A stretch of 64,000 nucleotides of DNA. Origin: Erysipelotrichaceae bacterium. GTDB taxonomy: Bacteria > Bacillota_I > Bacilli_A > Erysipelotrichales > Erysipelotrichaceae. The notes beneath the pieces are model-generated. The model was not told the DNA's origin. It did no database searches and saw only the letters and a list, made by a program, of their open reading frames with translations. Location of the stretch: positions 17,260-81,259 of the forward strand of contig JAFWFS010000018.1 of NCBI GenBank assembly GCA_017515475.1, given 5' to 3'. The position numbers and the translations under genes are program-made. This document shows, piece by piece, positions 45,125-53,961 of the stretch (its first letter is position 1; every line of letters starts with the position of its first letter).

Positions 45125-46513
45125 TTATTTCAGTTTTCTGGCAACGTCCGCCGTACGGCGTGCCAGTTCTCTGATGGAGATCTTCTTCAGACCTCTGACG
45201 TAGGTATCGAGCTCGTCGCCGATCGGTTTCTTCCAGTATTCCGGAATGCTGTCCGGACCGTTGATGATTCCCAGAACCGTCATGATCTGTGCGGCGTTGC
45301 AGTCGACGTCCTGTCCGCAGCCTCCGCAGGCAGCCAGCGTTCTGTTGAAATCGCCGTTGCCGTACCAGAGCGCAATGATCTGCGCGCAGGCGTTCGGATA
45401 GACGTGGATCCAGTTGTATCTCTGGTATTTTTCTTCGCAAGGCATCCAGGCACTGTAGTAGTCGTCGTGGGTCTGACACTGTTCATAGGCAAAGCGGATG
45501 ACGCTGCCGTATTCGCTGTCCGCAGGAATCAGATCGATGCAGTTTCTGATGATCTTGCGGATGTCTTTTTCGACAAAGGCATAGGATGCCATCATCGCAT
45601 TGAAAACTTCACCGAGAATACCGTTGCGGGCGTGGGAGATGGAAGCATCCATGAAGGCCGCTTCTGCCGCCTTTTCGATGTTTCCCGGATAAAGCTGTCC
45701 CAGGACGACGCCTCTCATCTGAGCACCGATCCATTCATTGAACGGATTGTGGAAACGTCCCGACTCCGGCGGCACGATACCGACCTTGAGATTCTTTAAG
45801 GCAAAGTCTTCTGCCGACCAGCCCATCGGGATCCGGACGATCCATTCATCGGAAATGTCTTTGGCCGTCGTGTTCTTTCCGTGTTTCTCGTACGCCAGCA
45901 GCAAGGCCAGTTCATAGGTGATGTCGTCGTTGTAGGTGTTCGGCTTTCTGATATAGCGATCCACCTCTCCGTATTTCTTTTTGATGTTGGCACCGGTATA
46001 GCCTTCGATGCAGGTTCCGTATGCGCCGCCGATGATCTGCGCCAGCCAGCCGGCATAGGTCTTTTCCAGATACTCCTCGTCGATCTCGAATTTATGATCT
46101 TGCGGATAGTCTACAGCCTGTTTCAGTTCGGCAAAGCTTTCGTAGAATTTCTGTTTCCAGTAAGGATGAGCTTCGTCCTTCTCGGCGTTGTATACCGCTT
46201 CAAAGACGGCGTAGGCAAGTTCATGAAGCCGGACAATGTCGCCCCGTTCATAAGCTTCATAGCCTTCCTTGATCAGCTGTGTCCCGCCTTCGACCTTGTA
46301 TCCCCTGTTCTCGATCGCCTGTATGGAAGCAAGACAGATCGATTCAGGTGCTCTGGATCCCGGTACCTGAGAGTGCCAGTACATCTTGATCATTTCGTCC
46401 TGAGAGGTTTCAATTCCCGAGGAAGATTCCTCCCAGATCGTTTCGTTGTCGTCTTCTTCGTAGCACGGAACGACCTGCAGAATGTTGTTCCTTTCGATTT
46501 CCCAAGCTTTCAT
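45125..46513 (-). CDS. ADP-ribosylglycohydrolase family protein
   Basis: A 462-residue member of the DraG/ARH fold. The catalytic part starts near residue 150: YAGWLAQIIGGAYGTCIEGYTG, NDDITYELALL (metal-binding acidic pair), and ACGGCGQDVDCNAAQIMTVLG (second metal site, Asp-x-Asp). The first 150 residues are an added helical domain. Family members remove ADP-ribose from proteins or act on free ADP-ribose and nucleoside derivatives. It is divergent from a nucleoside uptake operon, which suggests a nucleoside or ribosyl role here. Ribosome site AAAGGAG. Confidence 0.85.
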   Translation of the reverse strand: MKAWEIERNNILQVVPCYEEDDNETIWEESSSGIETSQDEMIKMYWHSQVPGSRAPESICLASIQAIENRGYKVEGGTQLIKEGYEAYERGDIVRLHELAYAVFEAVYNAEKDEAHPYWKQKFYESFAELKQAVDYPQDHKFEIDEEYLEKTYAGWLAQIIGGAYGTCIEGYTGANIKKKYGEVDRYIRKPNTYNDDITYELALLLAYEKHGKNTTAKDISDEWIVRIPMGWSAEDFALKNLKVGIVPPESGRFHNPFNEWIGAQMRGVVLGQLYPGNIEKAAEAAFMDASISHARNGILGEVFNAMMASYAFVEKDIRKIIRNCIDLIPADSEYGSVIRFAYEQCQTHDDYYSAWMPCEEKYQRYNWIHVYPNACAQIIALWYGNGDFNRTLAACGGCGQDVDCNAAQIMTVLGIINGPDSIPEYWKKPIGDELDTYVRGLKKISIRELARRTADVARKLK

Positions 46514-46556
46514 TATTGGATGCTCCTTTATCTATTATTAATTTTACACAAAGAAA

Positions 46557-46584
46557 TTGTATCTGCATATGGTTGTGATAAAAT
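46557..46584 (+). promoter_or_regulatory. Promoter of the nucleoside uptake operon
   Basis: TTGTAT (46557-46562), 16 bases, then TAAAAT (46579-46584) with TGA directly before it (extended -10). Confidence 0.65.
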
Positions 46585-46631
46585 GGTATTAGGTTTATTG
46601 ACCTATTCATCAATAAAACAAGGAGGAAACG

Positions 46632-47756
46632 ATGAAGAAATTTTTAACGATTTTACTTTCGCTGCTTCTGGTCATGTCATTAGCCGGCTGCGGCAAAAAG
46701 TCCGGTGGAGAAGATACTCCTGCCGATGATCGCATCCGTTTGGTTTATATCATCAACGGTACGCTGGGCGACAAGTCGTTCTTCGATTCCGGTAAAGAAG
46801 GTCTGGACTGGATCAACAGAGATTTCGGTGACACGGTTTATACCGAATATCGTGAATTGACTTATGACAACTCTACCTGGGAACAGAAGACTGCCGATAT
46901 CGTAGCCGAGGGCTGGGATATCGTCGTTGCCGGCACCTATGATATGAAAGACTACATCGGTGCGCTCGCTCTGGAATATCCTGATACGAAATTCTGGTTC
47001 TTCGATGAAGAATGGAACTTCGACGATCCGGATGGCTGGCAGTACTACAATACGCCGAACCTCTATGCGATGCTGTTCGCTCAGAACGAAGGCTCATTCG
47101 TTGCCGGTGCTATGGCTGCAATGATGTCTCTGGAAGGAAAGGTCGCATTCATGGGTGGTATGGACAACACTGTTCTTGATGACTTCTATGTAGGTTTCGC
47201 AAACGGTGCCAAGTACATCAATCCGAACGCTTCCATCAACTGCTCTTGGATGAACTCGTTCAACGACGTTACTGCAGGTAAAGATACCGCTACCGGTCTT
47301 TATGAAGCAGGTTACGATGTCGTATTCGCATGCGGTGGTCAGGCCGGTCTGGGCGGATTCGATGCTGTTATCGAACAGCCTGAAGGCAAGTGGATCGTCG
47401 GCGTCGATGGCGACCAGGGTTCATACTTCGCTTCATTAGGAACGACCGAAGGCACCAACAAGGCTGCCAGAACGATCACTTCCATGCAGAAGAACGTCAA
47501 CAACGGTTTCTATCAGGCTATGGAAAGACATCTGAACGGAAATCTGCCTTACGGCTCAAATGAAAAGCTGGGTCTTAAGGGCGAATACGTCAGTGTTTCT
47601 GTCAATGAAATCACAAAGGCTCTCTTCACGCCGGAACAGCTGGCTCAGGTCGAGAAGATCACTGCCGACATCATCAGCGGCGCTATCGATCCGGGAACGG
47701 CATTCGGTCAGCCTGAAGGATGGTTCTACGGTACATTCGTACCTTCTATGCAGTAA
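46632..47756 (+). CDS. BMP/PnrA-family nucleoside-binding lipoprotein
   Basis: Substrate-binding lipoprotein of 374 residues. The signal ends in a lipobox (SLAGC). The mature part follows the PnrA/TmpC fold: VYIINGTLGDKSFFDSGKEGLDW, AQNEGSFVAGAMAAMMS, VAFMGGMDN, FACGGQAGLGGFDAV and VGVDGDQGSYF. PnrA proteins bind purine nucleosides, and the downstream nucleoside hydrolase fits. Clear AAGGAGG ribosome site. Confidence 0.93.
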   Translation: MKKFLTILLSLLLVMSLAGCGKKSGGEDTPADDRIRLVYIINGTLGDKSFFDSGKEGLDWINRDFGDTVYTEYRELTYDNSTWEQKTADIVAEGWDIVVAGTYDMKDYIGALALEYPDTKFWFFDEEWNFDDPDGWQYYNTPNLYAMLFAQNEGSFVAGAMAAMMSLEGKVAFMGGMDNTVLDDFYVGFANGAKYINPNASINCSWMNSFNDVTAGKDTATGLYEAGYDVVFACGGQAGLGGFDAVIEQPEGKWIVGVDGDQGSYFASLGTTEGTNKAARTITSMQKNVNNGFYQAMERHLNGNLPYGSNEKLGLKGEYVSVSVNEITKALFTPEQLAQVEKITADIISGAIDPGTAFGQPEGWFYGTFVPSMQ

Positions 47757-47803
47757 TCTGCTGTTTCAATCTAATCAATACGATTTAGATCACTAAGATC
47801 TAT

Positions 47804-47843
47804 AAGCCTCTGATATCGTTGAGGTATCAGAGGCTTGTTTTTT
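47804..47843 (+). terminator. Partial terminator between binding protein and ATPase genes
   Basis: AAGCCTCTGATA pairs with TATCAGAGGCTT, followed by GTTTTTT. A strong hairpin within the operon; likely gives excess binding protein over membrane parts. Confidence 0.85.
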
Positions 47844-47854
47844 AAGGAGATTCA

Positions 47855-49405
47855 ATGGATAACTATCTGGTAATGGAAAACATCACGAAAGTTTACGACA
47901 ACGGAATCATGGCGAATGATCACGTAAACTTTTCGGCTAGACAGGGAGAGATCCACGCGATCTGCGGAGAAAACGGGGCAGGAAAATCGACTCTGATGAA
48001 GATGCTGTTCGGCATTGAACAGCCCGACCACGGTCAGATCATCATCAAAGGGAAACCGGTTCACCTGACTTCCCCTACCAAGGCCATCGAAGAAGGCATC
48101 GGCATGGTGCATCAGCACTTCATGCTGGTCCCGTCGTTCACCGTTGCCGAGAACGTCATACTGGGCATCGAGCCGGTCAAAGGCATGCGTTTCGACATGA
48201 ACAAGGCGATCGAGATGACGGAAGAGGTTTGTAAGAAATACGGCTTCGACATCAACCCGCGGGCGCGTGTGCAGGATATTACGGTCGGTGTAAAACAGAA
48301 GGTAGAGATCGTCAAGGCTCTGGTCAAGGGCTGCGAGATCCTGATCCTGGATGAACCGACAGCCGTTCTGACACCGCAGGAGACGGCAGAACTTTTCGTT
48401 CAGCTGAAACTCCTGAGAGAGACGGGACATACGATCATCTTCATCTCTCACAAACTGAATGAAGTCAAGGAACTGTGCGACCGGGTTACGGTCATCCGCA
48501 AAGGCCGTACGGTTGGCGTATATAACGTTGCCGATGTAACGGAAGCGGATATCTCCAGAGCAATGGTCGGTGTCGATGTCGTTCTGGAAATTCCGAAAGA
48601 GGAGGCAAAGCCGAAAGAAAACGTCCTGGTGGTTAAGGATCTCGGCGTCTACAACGACGCGGGAAAGAAGGTCGTCAAGAACATTTCGTTCTCGGTTCGG
48701 GAAGGAGAGATCGTCGGTATCGCCGGCGTTGAAGGCAACGGCCAGAGAGAACTGATCGACTCGATTACCGGACTGCATGTCTACTCGGAAGGATCGATCA
48801 AGCTTCTGGGAGAAGAAGTCGGCGGCAAGAACATCAAGGAACTGCGTCAGCTCGGAATGGTTCACGTTCCTGAAGACCGCATGACCTTGGGTATTGCCGG
48901 TACGATGTCGATCAAGGACAACATGATCGCCGATAAGCTCGATGACGAGCGCTACACCGGTAAGGTTCTGAACAAGCCGAAGAATATCAAGGAAGATACG
49001 GACAAGTGGATCAAGGACTATCTCGTTCTATGCAAGAACGGTGATCAGCAGATCAACAATCTTTCCGGAGGCAACATTCAGAAAGTCGTCGTCGCAAGAG
49101 AATTTACTTCCTACAATCGTCTTCTGATCTGTGACCAGCCGACGCGCGGCATCGATGTCGGCGCTTCCCAGTTTATCAGAGAACGTCTGGTTCAGATGCG
49201 GGATGAAGGAAAAGCCGTACTGCTGATTTCGGCCGACCTTGGCGAGATTCTCAATCTGTCGGATACCCTGCTTGTCATGTACGGCGGCGAGATCGTCGCC
49301 TGCTTCAAGGATGTCAAGGCAGTTACGGAGGAAGATCTCGGCTACTATATGCTGGGAGTCAAGAAGATGACGGAAGAAGAGATCGGAGGTGCGCTGCATG
49401 CTTAA
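47855..49405 (+). CDS. Nucleoside ABC transporter, double ATPase subunit
   Basis: A 516-residue ATPase with two tandem ABC domains, as in ribose/nucleoside uptake systems (RbsA, YufO). Domain 1 has GENGAGKSTLMKMLFG and ILILDEPTAVLTPQE; domain 2 has AGVEGNGQRELIDSI (degenerate Walker A), NNLSGGNIQKVVVARE and DQPTRGIDVG. The degenerate second site is normal for the family. Confidence 0.94.
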   Translation: MDNYLVMENITKVYDNGIMANDHVNFSARQGEIHAICGENGAGKSTLMKMLFGIEQPDHGQIIIKGKPVHLTSPTKAIEEGIGMVHQHFMLVPSFTVAENVILGIEPVKGMRFDMNKAIEMTEEVCKKYGFDINPRARVQDITVGVKQKVEIVKALVKGCEILILDEPTAVLTPQETAELFVQLKLLRETGHTIIFISHKLNEVKELCDRVTVIRKGRTVGVYNVADVTEADISRAMVGVDVVLEIPKEEAKPKENVLVVKDLGVYNDAGKKVVKNISFSVREGEIVGIAGVEGNGQRELIDSITGLHVYSEGSIKLLGEEVGGKNIKELRQLGMVHVPEDRMTLGIAGTMSIKDNMIADKLDDERYTGKVLNKPKNIKEDTDKWIKDYLVLCKNGDQQINNLSGGNIQKVVVAREFTSYNRLLICDQPTRGIDVGASQFIRERLVQMRDEGKAVLLISADLGEILNLSDTLLVMYGGEIVACFKDVKAVTEEDLGYYMLGVKKMTEEEIGGALHA

Positions 49406-50537
49406 GGAAAAACTTGCTGCCCTCAATCTGATGAATATGAATGCGCAGCAGAAACACTCGCTGCTTCGTATGGCCGTTTCGATCGCGATCGGTCTGGGAC
49501 TGGCGACAGCACTGATTCTTTTAACCAGCGATAAGCCGATGGAATCGCTGCGTTACTACTTTACCGCTCCGCTGCAGAATGCCAGCTATTTCAGCTACTG
49601 GGTACAGAAGACTATACCGCTGATCTTTACCGGAACAGCCGTATGTATCATGTTCTCGGCAAACCAGTTCAATCTGGGCCTGGAAGGTTCGTTCCTGTTC
49701 GGCGGTCTGGTTGCAGCCGTGATCAACATCTATGTGACCCCGTTCAATCCTGCACTGGGCATTCCTCTTTCACTGATAGCGGGTGCTCTGGTCGGATCGC
49801 TGATCACTTTTATACCGGCACTGCTGGATAGACTGTTCAACGCATCGATCATGGTCACGTCGCTGATGATGAACTACATCTGTCTGTGGTTCTCGACCTA
49901 TCTGCTGTTCTCGCATCTGAAGGATCCGAGAAGTTCGAAGAACTCCTACAACTGGGCAGAGAAAGATCCGATCATGGTTCTGAAGTTCGGCAAGGGCAAT
50001 CAGCAGCTGACGATTTACTTCTCCATTCTGATTGCGCTGCTTGTCGTCGTTCTGGCCTGGTTCTTCCTGTACCGTACAAAGACGGGCTATAAGCTGCGTA
50101 CGGTCGGTGTCAATCACAACTTCGCAAGATATGTCGGCATCAATGCGGTATCCATCGCGATCGTCGTTCAGCTGATCGGAGGTGCGATCGGCGGTATCGG
50201 CGGAGCCTGCGAGATTATGTCCAACTACATCAACTATTCCTGGGTCGATCTGACCGGCTTCGGCTGGGACGGCGTTACGATTGCCATCTTTGCGAAAAAC
50301 AATCCAAAGAACGTTCCGCTGGCGGCGATCTTTATCGCCTTCCTAAGAACAGGAGCCATGGTCATGTCCTACAAGACCAACATCCAGAACGACCTGACAT
50401 CGGTAATCGAAGGTGTCGTCATTCTCTTCCTGCTGGCGGAAAAATTCCTGTCCAAGACATATCGTAAGATGATCGTCAAGGAAACCGAGGAAAACAGAAG
50501 GCTGGAAGCGGAACTGCAGAAGAAGGAGGCGAACTGA
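49398..50537 (+). CDS. Nucleoside ABC transporter permease 1
   Basis: A 379-residue membrane protein with about ten helices (BPD_transp_2 family): FSANQFNLGLEGSFLFGGL and GGAIGGIGGACEIM are typical. I start at ATG 49398 because GGAGGTG lies just upstream; a GTG nine bases earlier is inside that site. Eight-base overlap with the ATPase gene. Confidence 0.92.
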   Translation: MLKEKLAALNLMNMNAQQKHSLLRMAVSIAIGLGLATALILLTSDKPMESLRYYFTAPLQNASYFSYWVQKTIPLIFTGTAVCIMFSANQFNLGLEGSFLFGGLVAAVINIYVTPFNPALGIPLSLIAGALVGSLITFIPALLDRLFNASIMVTSLMMNYICLWFSTYLLFSHLKDPRSSKNSYNWAEKDPIMVLKFGKGNQQLTIYFSILIALLVVVLAWFFLYRTKTGYKLRTVGVNHNFARYVGINAVSIAIVVQLIGGAIGGIGGACEIMSNYINYSWVDLTGFGWDGVTIAIFAKNNPKNVPLAAIFIAFLRTGAMVMSYKTNIQNDLTSVIEGVVILFLLAEKFLSKTYRKMIVKETEENRRLEAELQKKEAN

Positions 50538-50540
50538 CGT

Positions 50541-51524
50541 ATGTTTGAATCATTCGTACAAATACTGACCAACCCGAATTTCTATTCGAACGTCGTAGCG
50601 GTAACTCCTCCGATCCTGCTGGCTGCGCTTGGCTGTGCCATTGCGGAAAAATCCAATTCCACCAACATGGGCATGGAAGGCATCATGCTGATATCTTCGC
50701 TGACAGGCGTTCTTGCCTCGCATTATATCGGTCACAACAACGCGTGGCTGGAACTTGCGGTCGCCATTCTTGTCGGCGGTCTTCTGGGTTATCTGGTCGC
50801 TTTCTTTGCCCTGAAACTCAGAGTCGACATCATTCTGGTCGGCATTGCGATGAACCTGCTGGGATCCGGCGGAACGGCGTTCTTCATGTACGTGTTTACG
50901 GGTGACAGAAGCTCGACGAACTCTTTACAGACAGGTACCCTTCCGCAGATCAATATCCCGTTCATTCAGGATATTCCTGTCATAGGCAAGATCCTGTCCG
51001 GACAGAACGTTCTGACCTACGTTTCATATATCATGATCCTCGTCCTGTCTTATCTTGTCTTCAAGACCAGACTTGGCGTAAGGATCAGGGCTGTCGGCGA
51101 AAACGCGAACGCTGCCGAATCCGTAGGTATTTCATCTGTCAGGATCCGGACGATCGCCCTGATCATTTCCGGAATGCTGGGTGGCATGGCGGGCGCTTTC
51201 ATGTCTTCCGCTTATGTTTCCTATTTCGCCAAAGACATCACTGCCGGCCGTGGCTTTATCGGTCTTGCTGCCTGCTCCATGGGCGGCGCAAACCCGGTTC
51301 CTACCGCATTGACTTCGATTCTCTTTGGTTTCTTCTATGCGCTGTCCAACTTTGCGCGTAATACGGGTATCTCCGACAACCTGATCAAGATGTGGCCGTA
51401 CATGGCGACGATCGTCGGTGTTGTCATCTACTCGATCAAGAAAACCAACGACGAGAAGAAGAGGCTGGCGGGCGAAGCCGGTGAAATCGTCAAGAAAGAA
51501 CACAGACATTCGGAATTACACTAA
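50541..51524 (+). CDS. Nucleoside ABC transporter permease 2
   Basis: A 327-residue membrane protein of the same family with AEKSNSTNMGMEGIMLISSL, VGENANAAESVGISSVRIR and GMLGGMAGAFMSSAYVSYF. Forms the pore with permease 1. Three bases from permease 1. Confidence 0.92.
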   Translation: MFESFVQILTNPNFYSNVVAVTPPILLAALGCAIAEKSNSTNMGMEGIMLISSLTGVLASHYIGHNNAWLELAVAILVGGLLGYLVAFFALKLRVDIILVGIAMNLLGSGGTAFFMYVFTGDRSSTNSLQTGTLPQINIPFIQDIPVIGKILSGQNVLTYVSYIMILVLSYLVFKTRLGVRIRAVGENANAAESVGISSVRIRTIALIISGMLGGMAGAFMSSAYVSYFAKDITAGRGFIGLAACSMGGANPVPTALTSILFGFFYALSNFARNTGISDNLIKMWPYMATIVGVVIYSIKKTNDEKKRLAGEAGEIVKKEHRHSELH

Positions 51525-51528
51525 CAAG

Positions 51529-51554
51529 AAAGGCGGTCTTTGGACCGCCTTTTA
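51529..51554 (+). terminator. Terminator after permease 2
   Basis: AAGGCGGTC pairs with GACCGCCTT over four bases, then TTTT. The nucleoside hydrolase gene lies beyond it and may depend on read-through or an unseen promoter. Confidence 0.85.
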
Positions 51555-51589
51555 CTACTGATGTTATAAAACCGTTTTAGGAGGATACA

Positions 51590-52573
51590 ATGAGAAAAAT
51601 CATAATTGATACGGATACCGGTTCTGATGATGCGGTAGCGATCATGATGTGCCTGAGAGAGCCTTCGGTGGAAGTCCTGGCACTGACGACAGTAAGCGGA
51701 AACGTTCCGGTGGAACAGGCGACGCTGAACTGTCTGATGTCGGCGGAAATCGCCGTTGGAGCCGACAGGATGCCTCCTGTTTATGTGGGTGCAGACAGGC
51801 CTCTGATGAGAAACAGGGTCCATGCCCGCAACGTCCATGGCGATGACGGAATGTCGGATGCGAATCTGATTCATCCGACAGTAAAGCCGGTTGAAGGGAT
51901 TCACGCCTGCGATGCGATCATCGATCTGGTTAGAAAATATCCTGACGAGATAGAGATCGCCGTGATCGGACCGGTAACCAACCTGGCACTGGCGATGATG
52001 AAGGAACCGGAAACGATGAAACATCTGAAGTGCATCTGGACGATGGGAACGACCGGATTCGGCAGAGGAAATACGACACCGGTAAGCGAATTCAACGTCT
52101 ATGCGGATCCTGAAGCATACCGGGTCATGATGGATTTCGGAGTTCATGTCTATGTGGGCGGATACGATCTGTGCACGAGCGAAGCTGCCTGGTTTGACGA
52201 AGACACGGAAAGACTGCTCAAGTCCGGAACAAGAGCGGCGGATTATGCCGTCCGCTGCAACGAGAAGCTGGCGCAGTTCTGTCTCGCAATCGGCGGGCAG
52301 AGAAGGATAGACCTTCCGGATGCCGTATCACTGGCACCGATGCTTTGGCAGGATGTCATCGTCGCAGCCAGCGAATGCGTTTCCCATGTCTGTACGGAAC
52401 ATAATGAGACCTATGGTCAGGTCATCTTCTACGACGGAAGAATGCTTGCGGGAATGGGTCCGGGATTCGAAGGCGGATACTATGGCAAGAAGGAACCGAA
52501 CTGCACCGTCATCTATCAGGTCGACAACCAACTGTACAAACAAAGACTTGAGGAACTTCTGACCAGAGAATAA
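51590..52573 (+). CDS. Inosine-uridine-preferring nucleoside hydrolase family
   Basis: Splits N-glycosidic bonds of nucleosides to base and ribose. 327 residues with the N-terminal Asp cluster DTDTGSDDAVAIMM (Ca-binding), IAVIGPVTNLALAM and a C-terminal Asp site (DLPDAVSLAPML). Cytoplasmic. It processes what the upstream transporter imports. Ribosome site AGGAGG. Confidence 0.94.
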   Translation: MRKIIIDTDTGSDDAVAIMMCLREPSVEVLALTTVSGNVPVEQATLNCLMSAEIAVGADRMPPVYVGADRPLMRNRVHARNVHGDDGMSDANLIHPTVKPVEGIHACDAIIDLVRKYPDEIEIAVIGPVTNLALAMMKEPETMKHLKCIWTMGTTGFGRGNTTPVSEFNVYADPEAYRVMMDFGVHVYVGGYDLCTSEAAWFDEDTERLLKSGTRAADYAVRCNEKLAQFCLAIGGQRRIDLPDAVSLAPMLWQDVIVAASECVSHVCTEHNETYGQVIFYDGRMLAGMGPGFEGGYYGKKEPNCTVIYQVDNQLYKQRLEELLTRE

Positions 52574-52594
52574 AACATATACGATTGAATGAAT

Positions 52595-52619
52595 AAAGCA
52601 CCCGAATGGGTGCTTTTTT
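52595..52619. terminator. Terminator between nucleoside hydrolase and sigma factor genes
   Basis: AAAGCACCC pairs with GGGTGCTTT over GAAT, with a T-run on the plus side. Confidence 0.88.
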
Positions 52620-53853
52620 ACAGGATATATTCCGTAATACAGTCATACCAGTGCAGACATTCTTCGCCGTTAACGATCAGCTTTTCGTTTCCTTTCAGTT
52701 TTGAATTGTCTACCGACTCGAATCCATCAAACAGCCAACGCTGATTCTTCCGGTTAAAGCGTCTCCACAGAACCGTATGTCCGTTTCTGTCGATGTACTG
52801 TTCGCTTACCGTATATTCGTCGTAGGTGCAGACATCCATCAGGCATACGGTATCGTACGTTTTTCCATTGATGACGACATCGTATCTGCCTACGACGTCC
52901 ATCGTTTCCCTGTTGCCTTGAGTCGTAACGACGTTTCCGTTTCTGATGATCAGACCTTTCTGTTTCAGATGCGTTTCGTTGCCGATGTTGTCCGGACCGA
53001 AGCCCCAGTTGTTCAGGAAGGCGTCTCCATCCAGAAAGGTGTAGTACTTCATCACGCCGTCTTCTTCATGCCGTTCCGCCAGATAGCGGCAATGGGTATC
53101 GGTCAGCTGAGCGATGAAGTGTCTTTTGATCTGTTTCTTGTCATAGGACTCTATCGCTTCGACCGTTACTCCTTCCAGACCGTGGATTTCGGCTTTTCCC
53201 TTGCATCTCATTTCATAGGTTTCGCTTCTTTTTCTTTCCGGAAAGTCGTAGATGGCCCAGCTGATCCTGTTTCCCTCTTTCGGAATCAGGAACCAGCCCA
53301 TCAGTTCTTCCCACAGAACCTCAAACGGTTTGTCGCTTCTTTGCGTAATCGTATATTCCGGCAGAATGTCCGGCAGTTTCTTGTTCATAAGTTCCTCCTT
53401 CGGATATCTTTCTTTGAAGTGTTTTCTGGCATAGTGCAATCGGCTCTTGATCGTTCCTTCCGGAAGCTTCAGTCTCTTTGAAATGTCTTTCAGCGACAGC
53501 TCGTCCCAGTAGAAGAGATAAAGGATCTCTCTATCGGAAGCGGAGAGCGATTTCAGTGTATCCCTTACCGTTTCATCTACCGTCCGATGGATGGACAGCG
53601 CAGGGATGTTTTCTTCCAGAGGTACGGAAAGATCTTTTGCCCTGCTGCGGTAATAGTCGTTTACCTTGTTTCTGGCAATAGCCAGGATCCACGCTTTGAA
53701 AGCCTCCCTGTTGTTCAGGGCGTTGAACTTTTCGTAGGCCTGCAGATAGATCTCCTGAAGCAGATCGTCTCTATCCGAAGCGAAAGACACCTTATACTTC
53801 ACATAGGCTTCGACGTTGTTCCTGTACTTTTCCAGCAGCTCCTCAAAACACAT
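52618..53853 (-). CDS. ECF sigma factor fused to a C-terminal domain of unknown function
   Basis: A 411-residue protein. Residues 1-~80 are sigma region 2 (DDLLQEIYLQAYEKF, AFKAWILAIARNKVNDYYRSR); residues ~98-150 are region 4 (SASDREILYLFYWDELSLKDISKRL, EGTIKSRLHYARKHFKERY). Residues 156-411 form a globular Trp/Tyr-rich domain (LPDILPEYTITQRSDKPFEV, WEELMGWFLIPKEG). Met156 has a perfect ribosome site (AAGGAGG, 53394-53400) five bases upstream, so the C-terminal part (256 residues, start at 53388) can also be made alone. The promoter at 53875-53901 is of ECF type, which suggests autoregulation. Confidence 0.85.
   Translation of the reverse strand: MCFEELLEKYRNNVEAYVKYKVSFASDRDDLLQEIYLQAYEKFNALNNREAFKAWILAIARNKVNDYYRSRAKDLSVPLEENIPALSIHRTVDETVRDTLKSLSASDREILYLFYWDELSLKDISKRLKLPEGTIKSRLHYARKHFKERYPKEELMNKKLPDILPEYTITQRSDKPFEVLWEELMGWFLIPKEGNRISWAIYDFPERKRSETYEMRCKGKAEIHGLEGVTVEAIESYDKKQIKRHFIAQLTDTHCRYLAERHEEDGVMKYYTFLDGDAFLNNWGFGPDNIGNETHLKQKGLIIRNGNVVTTQGNRETMDVVGRYDVVINGKTYDTVCLMDVCTYDEYTVSEQYIDRNGHTVLWRRFNRKNQRWLFDGFESVDNSKLKGNEKLIVNGEECLHWYDCITEYIL
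53394..53400 (-). promoter_or_regulatory. Internal ribosome binding site within the ECF sigma gene
   Basis: AAGGAGG on the minus strand, five bases from an in-frame ATG (53386-53388), at the boundary between the sigma part and the C-terminal domain. Confidence 0.6.
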
Positions 53854-53874
53854 AACAGATATCCTACAACCATA

Positions 53875-53901
53875 TAGACGTAAAAAAGACAGAAAGGTTC
53901 A
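53875..53901 (-). promoter_or_regulatory. ECF-type promoter of the sigma factor gene
   Basis: On the minus strand TGAACC (53896-53901), then 15 bases, then CGTCTA (53875-53880): the AAC / CGTC pattern of ECF promoters, lying 21 bases before the start codon. Points to self-activation. Confidence 0.7.
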
Positions 53902-53907
53902 ATCAAG

Positions 53908-53935
53908 TTTAACATAAACGGCGCCATGTTATAAT
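53908..53935 (+). promoter_or_regulatory. Promoter of the M16C protease gene
   Basis: TTTAAC (53908-53913), 16 bases, TATAAT (53930-53935). Runs back-to-back with the ECF promoter, which it nearly touches. Confidence 0.6.
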
Positions 53936-53961
53936 GAAAACTGTATGTAGGAGGCAAAGCC

